From JABJGO01 sp963921245 (GTDB lineage Bacteria; Pseudomonadota; Alphaproteobacteria; Rhodospirillales; Casp-alpha2), in NCBI GenBank assembly GCA_963921245.4, contig CAWUEY030000001.1, positions 1,798,001 to 1,862,000 on the forward strand: DNA of 64,000 nucleotides, read 5' to 3'. The notes below the pieces were generated by a model, which saw nothing but the letters and a program-made list of their open reading frames with translations, did no database searches and was not told where the DNA came from. A program made the position numbers and the translations under genes. This document shows positions 9,088 through 18,455 of this stretch, one piece after another (positions within the stretch are counted from its first letter, which is position 1; the number at the start of each line of letters is the position of its first letter).

Positions 9088-10641
9088 CTATTCTTCCCCA
9101 GAGTACCGTGGAAACACGCCCGTTGGCTTGGGCAAATCAGTACCTGGTTTTAGGGCGTTTTCCGGCCCAATTCCGGAAAAGGGGCGCTGTGCTTCGGGGA
9201 TTGCCAGTTGATCCAGCATCTGTCCGATGCTGGAGGGCATAAACGGCTGTAGAACCAGCGCGACCTGACGAATGGTCTCTGCCAGCACATAGAGAACCCG
9301 TTCCATGCGCGCAGGGTCTTCTTTTTTCAGTTTCCAGGGGGCTTGACGATCGACATAGGCGTTGGCGGCACGAACGACCTGCCACACCGTCTCCAGGGCG
9401 TCGTGGAAAGCCTGGGAATCCATCTGGTTTCTGACCTGCGGCAAAATCATATAGGCGCTATCCAGAAGCGCATCATCGTCCTCCGAATTCAGATCATCAT
9501 GGTTGTCAGGGATTTTCCCGGCGCAATTTTTGGCGATCATGGAAAGCACGCGTTGCGCCAGATTTCCCAGATCATTGGCCAATTCACTGTTCATACGATT
9601 GACCATTGCCCGGTGAGAGAAATCGCCGTCATGTCCAAACGGCACTTCACGCAGCAGGAAGAATCTCACCTGGTCTAAACCATAAGTGTTTACCAGTTCA
9701 AAGGGATCAATGACGTTGCCGAGGGATTTGGAAATTTTTTCACCTTCATTCGTCCACCAGCCATGGGCATAGACTCGTTTCGGCGGTTCGAGGTCGGCCG
9801 CCATCAGAAATGCAGGCCAGTAAACCGCATGGAACCGCAGGATATCCTTACCGACCATGTGCAGGTCCGCTGGCCAGTATCGCTGATATGAATAGCTTTG
9901 TGTGTCCGGGTATCCGGCAGCTGTGATGTAGTTCGTCAGGGCATCCAGCCAGACGTACATGATGTGATCGTCATCGTTAGGCACCGGAACCCCCCATTTG
10001 AAGCTTGTGCGGGAAATCGAGAGATCATCGAGCCCACCCTTGACGAAACTGATAACTTCGTTTCGGCGGGATTTGGGGAGCACAAAATCCGGGTTTTGCT
10101 CGTAAAACGCCAGGAGCCGGTCTTCCCAGGCTGATAGTCTGAAGAAATAGCTGGGCTCCTCAACCCAGACCACTTCGGCACCCGACGGCGCCATCATTTT
10201 CCCGTCGGCATCGGTGGTGAGTTCGGTTTCACCATAGTAAGCCTCATCGCGCACGGCATACCAGCCAGCGTACGACCCCAGATAGATTTCATTCCGTTCC
10301 AGCAAACGCGCCCAGATATCCTGGCAGGCGATTTTGTGACGGTCCTCTGTGGTACGGATGAAGTCATCGTTGCTATAGCCCATGAAAGCCGCCAGATCGC
10401 GAAAATTCTGTGAAACCCTGTCAGTAAACGACTGAGGGTCGGCACCCTCATTTTCCGCTGATTTTTCAACTTTTTGGCCGTGCTCGTCCGTGCCGGTCAG
10501 GAACATGACCTCATAGCCATCGAGCCGTTTGAACCGGGCCAGCACGTCGCAGGCCAACGTGGTATAGGCGTGCCCGATATGCGGTGAATCGTTCACGTAG
10601 TATATCGGTGTTGTCAGATAGTAACGCTGTTTATCCACCAT
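9088..10641 (-). CDS. metG: Methionyl-tRNA synthetase
   Basis: Charges tRNA-Met in the cytosol. The class I signatures are present: the HIGH motif as PHIGHAYTT near residue 20 and the KMSKS loop as GEKISKSLGN near residue 300. The catalytic-core strand YVWLDALTNYITAAGYP is also seen. At 517 residues it is the short form: it lacks the C-terminal EMAP/tRNA-binding domain and the connective peptide carries no CxxC zinc knuckles, as is normal for many alphaproteobacterial enzymes. It ends near a tyrosine- and glycine-rich tail. Position between holB and tatD matches the conserved cluster. Confidence 0.97.
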   Translation of the reverse strand: MVDKQRYYLTTPIYYVNDSPHIGHAYTTLACDVLARFKRLDGYEVMFLTGTDEHGQKVEKSAENEGADPQSFTDRVSQNFRDLAAFMGYSNDDFIRTTEDRHKIACQDIWARLLERNEIYLGSYAGWYAVRDEAYYGETELTTDADGKMMAPSGAEVVWVEEPSYFFRLSAWEDRLLAFYEQNPDFVLPKSRRNEVISFVKGGLDDLSISRTSFKWGVPVPNDDDHIMYVWLDALTNYITAAGYPDTQSYSYQRYWPADLHMVGKDILRFHAVYWPAFLMAADLEPPKRVYAHGWWTNEGEKISKSLGNVIDPFELVNTYGLDQVRFFLLREVPFGHDGDFSHRAMVNRMNSELANDLGNLAQRVLSMIAKNCAGKIPDNHDDLNSEDDDALLDSAYMILPQVRNQMDSQAFHDALETVWQVVRAANAYVDRQAPWKLKKEDPARMERVLYVLAETIRQVALVLQPFMPSSIGQMLDQLAIPEAQRPFSGIGPENALKPGTDLPKPTGVFPRYSGEE

Positions 10642-10709
10642 GGATCAGTCCGTTCCGTTTGAATGGCCGATAGAAGGCCAGGACCATTTGCAAGTCTACT
10701 ACCAGATCG

Positions 10710-11894
10710 CTAGTTTCTGCACGCCTGTTCCAGGTCGTAAAACATGTTCAGAATGCATTGTTTCCGATCCAGATTGGACCGATCAACGCGGTCCATCAGG
10801 CGCGTGGTGTTTTCCCACACCAGCAACCAGCGTTCAAGTGTCGCGAGGGTTGCGAGATGATTTATCGTTGCGGGCGAAACGGTCAGGTTGGCTTTCAGGC
10901 CATTTGGATTGCCCCCGTTGCCGGTTGAAATTTTTTTGATCGTCCCGGCAATAACACCAACCAGCAATTCGCACGCAATGCGAAAGGAAGGCTCATTTTC
11001 CTTTCTGGCCAGCGTGTCGCCGAAGGAATGAAGCGCTTTTGCATCAATGTCGGGAAGGCATCGCAACAGGCTATCGAGGGTTTCCCGGGTCTCCAATCCC
11101 CCCTGCTCCGCCAGCGTCAATGCCCGCCCTATACTGCCGTGAGAGAGGGCTACGAGATTATCCAGTTTTTCCTCGTCCAGGCCCGGATCGAATGTTCTGA
11201 GCAAGTGTGCCACATTGTCGCTGCTCAACGGTTTTAGCCGCAGGGTCTGGCAGCGCGAACGGATGGTTGGCAGCAAACGCCCTGGATTGTTCGAAACCAG
11301 CATGATCAACGATTTTCCAGGCGGTTCCTCGAGTATCTTAAGCAGGGCATTTGCGGCATTGATATTCATGTCATCGGCGGTGTCGATGATGACAACCCGC
11401 CACCCCCCTTCCCCCGATGTCAGGCGCAGAAAAGCGCTGATGTTGCGAATGTCGTCGACGGAAATGGTTGTTTTCGCGCTCTGATCGGAATGATCTGATG
11501 ACGCGCGTTCTATGATTAGCAAATCTGCGTGGCTATTTGCAGCGATACGGCGGAATACGGGGTCGCTGTCAGAAACATACAAACCACAACCGTCCGTCAG
11601 ATTTTCCTCGCCATTTTGCCTGTCTTCCGGCAGGTCCCCGAAGAGCCCACTGTCGGCTTTCGTAAGGCGTGATGATTCATCCGATGTTTTGCTATCTTTC
11701 AGAACGAACCGGGCGAAGCGATAAGCAAGGGTCGCCTTTCCAATACCTTTTGGTCCGACAATTAACCAAGATTGAGATAATTTATCACTTCGGTATCCAT
11801 TTTCCAGAACGCTTTCCGCACCCTCATGGCCAATCAGGTCTTCGGCCGTTCGGGGCAAAAGCTCGTTTTTCTCCAGTTCTCGGGATTTGTTCAT
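10710..11894 (-). CDS. holB: DNA polymerase III subunit delta' (HolB)
   Basis: Clamp-loader subunit at the replication fork. The AAA+ N-terminus has the Walker A region SWLIVGPKGIGKATLAYRFA, and later VVIIDTADDMNINAANALLKILEEPP with the characteristic LLKxLEEPP, followed by SRCQTLRLKPL (sensor-1/SRC motif). I place the start at 11894 (MNKSRELEKN), because that ATG overlaps the tmk TGA in an ATGA, the usual coupling; an upstream frame from 11933 would run into tmk. That gives 394 residues. Tmk, HolB and MetG are a standard gene string. An acidic insert near residues 90-115 is not typical but lies in a variable loop. Confidence 0.95.
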   Translation of the reverse strand: MNKSRELEKNELLPRTAEDLIGHEGAESVLENGYRSDKLSQSWLIVGPKGIGKATLAYRFARFVLKDSKTSDESSRLTKADSGLFGDLPEDRQNGEENLTDGCGLYVSDSDPVFRRIAANSHADLLIIERASSDHSDQSAKTTISVDDIRNISAFLRLTSGEGGWRVVIIDTADDMNINAANALLKILEEPPGKSLIMLVSNNPGRLLPTIRSRCQTLRLKPLSSDNVAHLLRTFDPGLDEEKLDNLVALSHGSIGRALTLAEQGGLETRETLDSLLRCLPDIDAKALHSFGDTLARKENEPSFRIACELLVGVIAGTIKKISTGNGGNPNGLKANLTVSPATINHLATLATLERWLLVWENTTRLMDRVDRSNLDRKQCILNMFYDLEQACRN

Positions 11895-12559
11895 ACCCAT
11901 TCGTCCGGCAGTCTGGATTTTATGATTTGGCAAATCGCTTTGAACACTGTGTCCTTATTGGCGCGTCCATCAACCAGGGCACAACGATGCGGGTTTTGTT
12001 TGGCGATTTCGCGAAATCCCTGATGAACGCGCTCATGAAAGGGTTGCCCCATTCGCTCGTACCGGTCCTCTGTTCCCTGCCTGAGGCCTGCCCTGCTCAG
12101 TCCCGTTTCCACGTCCATATCCAGGATCAATGTTAGATCGGGCTCGATACCCTGCATGGCTGTTGAATTGATTGCTGCCACTGTTTCGATCTCCAACCCG
12201 TGCCCATACCCCTGATAGGCAAGAGTTGAGTCAATGAAGCGATCACAAATGACCCACGTCCCGTTCTCGAGGGCGGGCTTTACACGCGAAACCAGGTGTT
12301 CCACCCGAGCCGCATTGTGCAGCAAGGCTTCGCTCAACGGCTTCCATCGATCCGTATCGCCTTCAACCAACAAAGCACGAATGGCTTCCGCACTTGGCGT
12401 GCCGCCGGGCTCGCGGGTTTCAATGACGTTTATGTTTCCGAACGTCACGCGTATCCAATTTGTGAGCAGAGCGATTTGCGTCGATTTGCCGCTACCTTCC
12501 CCGCCTTCGAGGGTAATGAATTTTCCGCGATTGGGCACTGTGCTACCGCTCCCGGCCAA
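11891..12559 (-). CDS. tmk: Thymidylate kinase
   Basis: Phosphorylates dTMP to dTDP for DNA synthesis. The P-loop FITLEGGEGSGKSTQIALL is at residues 13-31. The dTMP-binding signature is EPGGTP near residue 50, and the conserved WVICDRFIDSTLAYQGYG holds the DR-Y motif. The LID region LRQGTEDRYE lacks most of the arginine cluster of the E. coli-type LID, a common variation. At 222 residues it is normal. It follows the carboxypeptidase gene by 18 bp and overlaps holB by 4 bp, so all are likely one transcript. Confidence 0.96.
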   Translation of the reverse strand: MAGSGSTVPNRGKFITLEGGEGSGKSTQIALLTNWIRVTFGNINVIETREPGGTPSAEAIRALLVEGDTDRWKPLSEALLHNAARVEHLVSRVKPALENGTWVICDRFIDSTLAYQGYGHGLEIETVAAINSTAMQGIEPDLTLILDMDVETGLSRAGLRQGTEDRYERMGQPFHERVHQGFREIAKQNPHRCALVDGRANKDTVFKAICQIIKSRLPDEWV

Positions 12560-12577
12560 AGATCAAGATCAGTTGGC

Positions 12578-13747
12578 TCAGAGCGTACCTGATTCACCCC
12601 AGATCAGAAAGTCAATAGCCGCGACCAATCGACTGATAACACCGAGGCCCTCCACATCCGCACCGGCTAACAGCGGGATGGATAAAGGGTCTTCTCCGGG
12701 GGCTGTAATCTCAAGCGTCGCTATCGGCGTGCCTGCAACGATGGGTGCAGGAATTGGCCCTTCGTAGCGCACGGCAACTTTCATATCGGGCCTTGCTTTT
12801 CGTGGCAGTGTCAGGACAACGTCCTGATCAATGATCAAGGGTACACGGCTGTGGGTTCCCAGCCAGACTTCTGCATCGACAACGGCGTCGCCCCGTTTGA
12901 ACAAGGCGTAATTATTGAACGCCTCAAACGCCCAATCCATCAGCCGTTCGGATTCCACCGCCCGTTCCCTGGCGCTGTTCATGCCATTTAAGACCAAGAT
13001 AACCCGCCGCCCATTTCTTTCCGCACTGGCGGTGAGGCCATACCCGGCTTCTGTGGTCAATCCGGTCTTCAATCCGTCAACACCGATGCCCTTGTACAGC
13101 AAGGGGTTTCGGTTGGTTTGGCGAATGCCGTTATAGGTAAATTCGGTTTCGCTGTAATAATGATAGAACTCGGGAAAATCCTGGATTATTCGCAGCGCCA
13201 GCTGCGCGAGGTCCGCGGCCGTCATGTAGTGATCGGGATCCGGCCATCCGGTAGAATTGGCAAAATTGCTTCCCGTCATGCCGATTTCTTTGGCCTTGGC
13301 CGTCATTTCATCTGCGAAAGCGGCTTCGCTTCCCGAGACACCTTCGGCGATCACGATACAGGCGTCGTTTCCTGATTGAACGATAATGCCTCGCAAAAGT
13401 TCTTCGGTACTGACCCGCTGGTTGGGTTCAAGAAACATGGTGGAGCTGCCGCTTTTTTCCCCACCGGTACGCCAGGCATTCTTACTGACACGGAACGTGT
13501 CATCCAATGACAGGCTGCCTTCCTGGAGACGTTCAAAGACGATGTACGCTGTCATGAGTTTGCTCATGGACGCTGGCGGCATGGGTTTATCGGCGTTTTT
13601 TTCCATCAAAATCCGACCTGTTGTGGCATCCACAACGATCGCCTCTCGGGCAGTGGTGGTTTCGGCGGAAAGAACGGGCCCCGCCGTGCCGAACATCAGG
13701 ACGACCAAGGTGATGGTAAGGGCGTAAAATCTGCGTATGGAAGTCAT
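12578..13747 (-). CDS. D-alanyl-D-alanine carboxypeptidase (PBP5/6 family)
   Basis: A periplasmic low-molecular-weight penicillin-binding protein that trims the terminal D-Ala from peptidoglycan stem peptides. It has a signal peptide (hydrophobic stretch TITLVVLMFGTAGPVLSA) and the three active-site motifs: SxxK in PPASMSKLM (about residue 60), SGN in VQSGNDACIV (about 125) and KTG in GLKTGLTTEAGYG (about 225). After the catalytic domain a beta-sandwich C-terminal domain follows, ending in a short amphipathic helix (RLVAAIDFLIW) of the kind that anchors PBP5 to the membrane. Of the dac genes, dacA or dacC is meant; I cannot separate them. It lies in a cell-wall cluster with rlpA and mltB. Confidence 0.95.
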   Translation of the reverse strand: MTSIRRFYALTITLVVLMFGTAGPVLSAETTTAREAIVVDATTGRILMEKNADKPMPPASMSKLMTAYIVFERLQEGSLSLDDTFRVSKNAWRTGGEKSGSSTMFLEPNQRVSTEELLRGIIVQSGNDACIVIAEGVSGSEAAFADEMTAKAKEIGMTGSNFANSTGWPDPDHYMTAADLAQLALRIIQDFPEFYHYYSETEFTYNGIRQTNRNPLLYKGIGVDGLKTGLTTEAGYGLTASAERNGRRVILVLNGMNSARERAVESERLMDWAFEAFNNYALFKRGDAVVDAEVWLGTHSRVPLIIDQDVVLTLPRKARPDMKVAVRYEGPIPAPIVAGTPIATLEITAPGEDPLSIPLLAGADVEGLGVISRLVAAIDFLIWGESGTL

Positions 13748-13798
13748 TGTTTCAGGTGTGGTTTCATCTGGGGCTTAAATCGGGTTTCTTTATCGGAT

Positions 13799-14803
13799 TC
13801 AGTCAACAATCACCTTGGCATCGGGGTATCCGACACCGATGACACGGTCGAGGATTTGATCGGCCTCCTGAACATCGGTGATCGGACCTACTCTGACCCG
13901 GTACAGATCAAGGTTATTGACCAGAACCCGGGAGATTTCGACGTTACCCAATGGCGAAAGGATGGCCTGGACGCGGTTTGCATTGTCATACCGGGAATAG
14001 GCCCCTGCCTGAACAAAGATACCTGTATCGGTGACCGGTACGAGCTCAACCGTTGCCTCCTGTTGGGACAGGGCTGGCGCTGGTGCCGCTAGTTGTGACG
14101 GTTCCACAGGCTCTACCGGCTCGATAACCACAGTTTCAACGCTTGCCGCTATTTCCGGTGGAGAATCGGCTATGTCCGCGCCCACCGGCGGCGTCAGTGG
14201 TTCAGTGGAAACCTCTTCCGTTGGAACGCTTTCGACGGTAATTGGCGAGCCAATCTCAGCGATAGAAGCCCCTGCCTTCATGTGCGCCGCCACAGCACGA
14301 CTCTCATCGGCCAGAATCTTGACACGAACTTTCGCTGTACCGTTGGTCTGAAAGCCCAGAAGTTGGGCGCCCTGTCGGGAAATATCGATAATGCGGCCTT
14401 TGGCAAACGGACCACGGTCATTGATGCGTAGTTTCAGTTTACGGCCGTTTTCCAGGTTCGTGACTTCGACCCAGGATGGCATGGGCAGGGTCCGGTGTGC
14501 CGCCGTCAGCGCGTTCATGTCATAGACTTCGCCGTTGGCCGTGGTTTTGCCATGGAAGTTCGGGCCGTACCAGGAGGCAATACCAGTCTCATCGTAGTCG
14601 TAATCGACGGCTGGATAGTACCAGGTCCCGTTGATTTCATAAGGGTCTCCAACCTTGTAGCGGCCCTGTGAGGATTGAGTATCGCCGGTCTTTCCCTTGA
14701 CCACTTTTGCCGTGTGAATCAGAAACTGTGTTTGCGCACAAGCGGCAAGAAAAAGCACTCCCCAAACAGCGATAAACAAGTGTGCAAATCTGGCAGATTT
14801 CAT
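13799..14803 (-). CDS. rlpA: RlpA-like lytic transglycosylase lipoprotein with SPOR domain
   Basis: I start at 14803 (MKSARFAHLFIAVWG), because the upstream 14 residues of the longer frame are unlike a signal peptide and this start gives a good lipobox (LAAC). The double-psi beta-barrel of RlpA follows: GIASWYGPNFHGKTTANGE, MNALTAAHRTLPMPSWVEVTN and LRINDRGPFAKGRIIDIS, with the catalytic Asp in NDRGPF. After a proline/valine/glutamate-rich linker there is a C-terminal SPOR domain (GIFVQAGAYSRYDNANRV to the end). RlpA cleaves denuded glycan strands at the septum. It is an outer-membrane lipoprotein and sits between mltB and the carboxypeptidase gene. Confidence 0.93.
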   Translation of the reverse strand: MKSARFAHLFIAVWGVLFLAACAQTQFLIHTAKVVKGKTGDTQSSQGRYKVGDPYEINGTWYYPAVDYDYDETGIASWYGPNFHGKTTANGEVYDMNALTAAHRTLPMPSWVEVTNLENGRKLKLRINDRGPFAKGRIIDISRQGAQLLGFQTNGTAKVRVKILADESRAVAAHMKAGASIAEIGSPITVESVPTEEVSTEPLTPPVGADIADSPPEIAASVETVVIEPVEPVEPSQLAAPAPALSQQEATVELVPVTDTGIFVQAGAYSRYDNANRVQAILSPLGNVEISRVLVNNLDLYRVRVGPITDVQEADQILDRVIGVGYPDAKVIVD

Positions 14804-14936
14804 GTCGTGTTCTCGATCATCTCCGAACCTGTAATGGCCCGACATATAGACTCAGCTTCGGCAATATCGTCATTATGTTGATATTTTCTTACACCGAGAG
14901 ACGACTATTGGTGCAATTTCCGGAAAAGCCTCTGGT

Positions 14937-16172
14937 TTATTCCGCCCGCAGGCGGTTCAAGAGGTTTAGTGACGGATAAGAATCGGGGGGCAGCCCGACC
15001 GATTTCTGATACCGGCGGATCGCTTTACGGGAGTTGGGACCGAGCACGCCATCAATGCCCCTGGTGTCGAAACCTTTCCCTGTTAACAGACGCTGGAGCT
15101 CAATGGATTCATCTCTGGACATGGGTTTGTCATCGACAGGCGGCGGCGTTATCAGCGGCCCTTTTCCGATGATACGGTCCGACAAATGGCCAATGGCCAA
15201 TGCATAGAAAATTGAACGATTCCAAATCATTATCGATTCAAAATTCGCGTATACCATAAAGGCAGGGCCGCGGTGCCCGGATGGCACAATGACGGATCCC
15301 TTAACCTCCACGGATGGAAGACTGGCCCCCCCTGCCCGTCTCACCCCAAGTGATTGCCACTCCTTTAAAGATTTCTTCTGATCCAGGCCTGCGAGCGCGA
15401 AATCAAAACCGGCGGGGAGCTGAACCTCCCGTCCCCAGGTATACTCGTCATTCCAACCGGATCGCGAAAGGTAATTCGCCGCGGAAGAAAAGGCATCCGG
15501 CAGGCTTCCCCACAAATCCCGCTTACCGTCGCCATCGCCATCAATGGCCGCCTCCAGATAGGTTGTCGGGAGGAATTGAAAGTTACCCATGGCTCCGGCC
15601 CAGGAGCTCCTAGCATCGACAGGAATGTCGCCGTCACTCATGATTTTCAATGCTGCGAGCAACTGTGCCCGAAAAAACCCGGATCGGCGAGGATCGTGGG
15701 CCAGGGTCGCCACAGCCCCGACCAGAGGAAACGCCCCGAAATACTGACCGAAGTTGGTTTCAAGACCCCAGAACGCGATCAAAAATCGAGGCTGAACCCC
15801 GTATTTTTTTGACACCACTCGTAACAGGGCTGCGTGCTGGTGCATCAGTTGTTTGCCGCGCGCTATGCGCTTTTCATTTACGACATTGTTGAGATACCTG
15901 GAAAACGTCAGGCTGAATTCCGGCTGTCGGCGATCCAGTTCAATGACGCGATCAATCGGTTCCAGGTTATCCAGGGCCGAACCAATAACGGCGGCATCAT
16001 AACCTTTTGAAAGCGCTTCCTCCTTGAGCGATTGCAGCCAGACCTTGAAATCGAGAGGGTTAGATTGCGTTTCCGTAGCGCTGTAAGCTGTTGATGAAAC
16101 CAGAATAATCAGGGCTCCGAAAAAGTCAGCCAGTGCGCGTGAAAATGCGCGTGAAAAACTGTCTCGATGCAT
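14937..16172 (-). CDS. mltB: Lytic murein transglycosylase, MltB family, with peptidoglycan-binding domain
   Basis: 411 residues. A signal-peptide-like N-terminus (LADFFGALIILVSSTAYSA) is followed by the SLT-2 domain with the catalytic Glu in AFWGLETNFGQY (about residue 155), GNFQFLPTTYLEAAIDGDGDGKRDLW cut here as family landmarks GNFQFLPT and DGDGDGKRDLW, and a C-terminal PG_binding_1 domain (LQRLLTGKGFDTRGIDGVLG onward). It cleaves peptidoglycan glycan chains to 1,6-anhydro products. There is no lipobox cysteine, so it is probably soluble in the periplasm. It heads the leftward run rlpA-dac-tmk-holB-metG. Confidence 0.94.
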   Translation of the reverse strand: MHRDSFSRAFSRALADFFGALIILVSSTAYSATETQSNPLDFKVWLQSLKEEALSKGYDAAVIGSALDNLEPIDRVIELDRRQPEFSLTFSRYLNNVVNEKRIARGKQLMHQHAALLRVVSKKYGVQPRFLIAFWGLETNFGQYFGAFPLVGAVATLAHDPRRSGFFRAQLLAALKIMSDGDIPVDARSSWAGAMGNFQFLPTTYLEAAIDGDGDGKRDLWGSLPDAFSSAANYLSRSGWNDEYTWGREVQLPAGFDFALAGLDQKKSLKEWQSLGVRRAGGASLPSVEVKGSVIVPSGHRGPAFMVYANFESIMIWNRSIFYALAIGHLSDRIIGKGPLITPPPVDDKPMSRDESIELQRLLTGKGFDTRGIDGVLGPNSRKAIRRYQKSVGLPPDSYPSLNLLNRLRAE

Positions 16173-16249
16173 GATGCCCCCTCAGTAGGAACCTGATTGG
16201 GACTTGTGGCACAAATAACGTAGAGCCGCAAATCGATCCTTCGTGGATG

Positions 16250-17055
16250 CTAGTTTGGTGCGGGAAACAGGTCATCCGTTTTTCCGGTCGCATAATAACT
16301 GAGGAGCCCTACGTACTCTGTCGCCGCATTTGCCAGGCCCTTCAAACCGCGGGTGAGACTGAATGGAGGTGTGAGCGCATGAGCCGGTTGTGTATTAAAA
16401 TCAACGGGATAGGGTATCAATCCCGGCCAGTTTACTTTGCGAAAGACACCAACGGATCTCGGCATGTGAGCGGCTGAGGTTACCAGTATCCAGTTGCTGT
16501 CCGGCGGGGGATTGACGATGGGTTTACTCAACATGGCATTTTCATAGGTGTTCCGGCTTTGATTCTCGAAGATCGTCTCCCGGGTATCCATGCCAAGTTT
16601 TTGGAGAATCGGTTCGACAAAATCCGCTTCCTTCAGGTCCTGAGAAAACACACGGCCGGTGCCTCCGGTAAAGACGGTAACAGCTTCGGGATATCTGGCG
16701 GCAAGGTTCGTAAATTCGATCAGGCGTTCGACGGAATCACCAACCACAAGTTGGTCCCTTTCGACGCTCAGAGAAGGGTTGAGGACACCCCCTAAAACGA
16801 TAATGCCGTCGAGCCTTTGCGGTAAGGTTTGCGGCACGGGAAATCGATTTTCCAGAATCCGTAACGCGGTGTCACCGACGGGTAGAAATGTGACGGCAAT
16901 TGCCAGCCCGGTTGCCAGAACGATGGTCTTTCTTCCAAAGGCCTGGCGCCGGGCATACAGAAACAGACACCCGACAACCAGTAACCCCAGGATTGCGTTC
17001 CCGGGATCGATAAACGCACGGGCCAGCTTTGACAGGAAAAAAACACGGTATCCAT
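16250..17055 (-). pseudogene. YdcF-like (DUF218) membrane protein gene with a one-base frameshift near its start
   Basis: The main frame (16250-16837) encodes the DUF218 domain: LDGIIVLGG, TGGTGRVF, FENQSRNTYENA and VTSAAHMPRS, the ElyC/SanA/YdcF fold. The N-terminus is in another frame from ATG at 17055. If one T is removed from the run of seven T (A7 at 17037-17043 on the given strand), it reads MDTVFFLSKLARAFIDPG followed by two hydrophobic segments (LGLLVVGCLFLY and VLATGLAIAVTFLP) and joins the domain without a gap, giving about 268 residues. The break is in a homopolymer very close to the start, so a read error or slippage is as likely as a dead gene. Family members act in envelope carbohydrate metabolism; the exact role is unknown. 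Confidence 0.8.
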
Positions 17056-17091
17056 AGACTGAATCCCTCAGGCGTTTTTGCGGTTGTCGCG

Positions 17092-18039
17092 TTACAGTCC
17101 CGACTTCTCCGGTAGCCCCAGCATCAGGTTCATATTTTGCACAGCCTGACCCGAAGCGCCTTTGCCCAGATTATCCAATACGCCCATCACAACGGCTTGT
17201 TTGTGCTGGTCATTACCGAAAACATGAAGCCTTAATTCATTGGTATTGTTCAGGAACTCCGGCTCAATTCCGGTCATGTTCACGGTCGTTTCCAGCATAC
17301 ATACGGTAATGAAAGCACCCGCCGAATAGTGCGCACGGAGAACATCGTAGATATCCGTGATCGATGGTGAGCCGGGAATGGCGGACAACTGCAAAGGAAC
17401 CTGGACAATCATGCCCTGTCGAAACCGCGCGACACTGGGCACAAACAGCGGGCGCAGGGACAATCCACTCCGCAATTGTATCTCCGGGACGTGTTTGTGT
17501 TCCAGGCCCAGCCCGTAAACACGAAACGCCTCATGGGTGTAACTGGATGATCGCTCGTCCTCGAACGCCGAAATCAGCGCTTTGCCGCCGCCCGAGTATC
17601 CGGACACAGCATTGATTGTCACGGGCCACTCGGCAGGCAACACACCGTTCTTTACCAATGGATGCAGGATCGCAATGGATGCATTGGCGTAACATCCGGG
17701 ATTGGTGACCCGTTTGGCGTTTGCGATGATATCTCTTTGGGCGGGGTCATATTCAGGCATTCCATAGACCCAGTCCGCGGCCACACGATGTGCCGTGCTG
17801 GCGTCTATAACGGCTGTTCGGTCATTCTCAATTAGCGCCACCGCGTCGCGCGCCGCATCGTCAGGCAAGCACAAAATGACCAAATCTGCGGCGTTCAGCA
17901 TTTCCTTTCGCCGGCTCTGGTCCTTGCGTTCGCAATCTTCCAGACGCAGAAGCTCAAGGTCCGTTCTGTCTTTCAACCGGTCCAGAATCTGCAGGCCGGT
18001 TGTTCCGGCTTCGCCATCGATAAAGATTTTCGCGCTCAT
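17092..18039 (-). CDS. argC: N-acetyl-gamma-glutamyl-phosphate reductase (type 2 ArgC)
   Basis: Third step of arginine biosynthesis, reducing N-acetylglutamyl phosphate with NADPH. The start MSAKIFIDGEAGTTGLQILDRL is the short type 2 form, with the NADP-binding GEAGTTG. The catalytic cysteine is in NPGCYANASIA (about residue 115), followed by VSGYSGGGK and GLEHKHVPEI. At 315 residues it has the expected length. In many alphaproteobacteria argC directly follows rpsI; here 7.7 kb of other genes separate them, and the promoter must now lie just upstream in that inserted DNA. Confidence 0.96.
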   Translation of the reverse strand: MSAKIFIDGEAGTTGLQILDRLKDRTDLELLRLEDCERKDQSRRKEMLNAADLVILCLPDDAARDAVALIENDRTAVIDASTAHRVAADWVYGMPEYDPAQRDIIANAKRVTNPGCYANASIAILHPLVKNGVLPAEWPVTINAVSGYSGGGKALISAFEDERSSSYTHEAFRVYGLGLEHKHVPEIQLRSGLSLRPLFVPSVARFRQGMIVQVPLQLSAIPGSPSITDIYDVLRAHYSAGAFITVCMLETTVNMTGIEPEFLNNTNELRLHVFGNDQHKQAVVMGVLDNLGKGASGQAVQNMNLMLGLPEKSGL

Positions 18040-18132
18040 GACTGAGGGCTCCCCGGGTAGCCTGTGCGGGCCGGTATACAGGATAAGGAGATGAACGTCA
18101 GCCCCTGAAGCGATGAATTTTAGCGCCCTGAT

Positions 18133-18440
18133 TTAGTCTGCCAAATGGCTCAGGGTAGCTCCAGTTCCATGCACTGAAGAGCTTTCGCCCGGATCGATTT
18201 TTTGCGGCATGGGCAGGATATTAATGGTTGCGTTGCCGTCTCGCATCTTGATCCAACAGCCAATTTTTGTGCGCGTGAGGATTGCTGTGCGACGGGTTTG
18301 CACCCCAGACCAGAATACAATTACTGTCCTTTGCAATTCGTGGATCATCGTGGGTCAAAGCTGTTACAGGAGTCGCCAAAGACATAGCCCCAGGCGACGT
18401 GCCCGGCATTATTGCACACCATGTCCGGGGCGATTTCTGT
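18133..18440 (-). pseudogene. Relic of a molybdopterin oxidoreductase gene
   Basis: Three frames in turn give pieces of the molybdopterin-dinucleotide-binding part of a large molybdoenzyme: CNNAGHVAWGYVFGDSC, then AKDSNCILVWGANPSHSNPH, then MPQKIDPGESSSVHG before a stop. The middle piece is the family pattern for the cofactor-binding strand (LWGANP..NPH), and the last matches the usual IRPGTDAALA region, degraded. Only about 100 codons of a gene normally near 700 remain. No intact molybdoenzyme gene is nearby. It lies just downstream of the MttB-family gene and marks a site of past deletion. Confidence 0.65.
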
Positions 18441-18455
18441 CGATTGGCGATCCGC

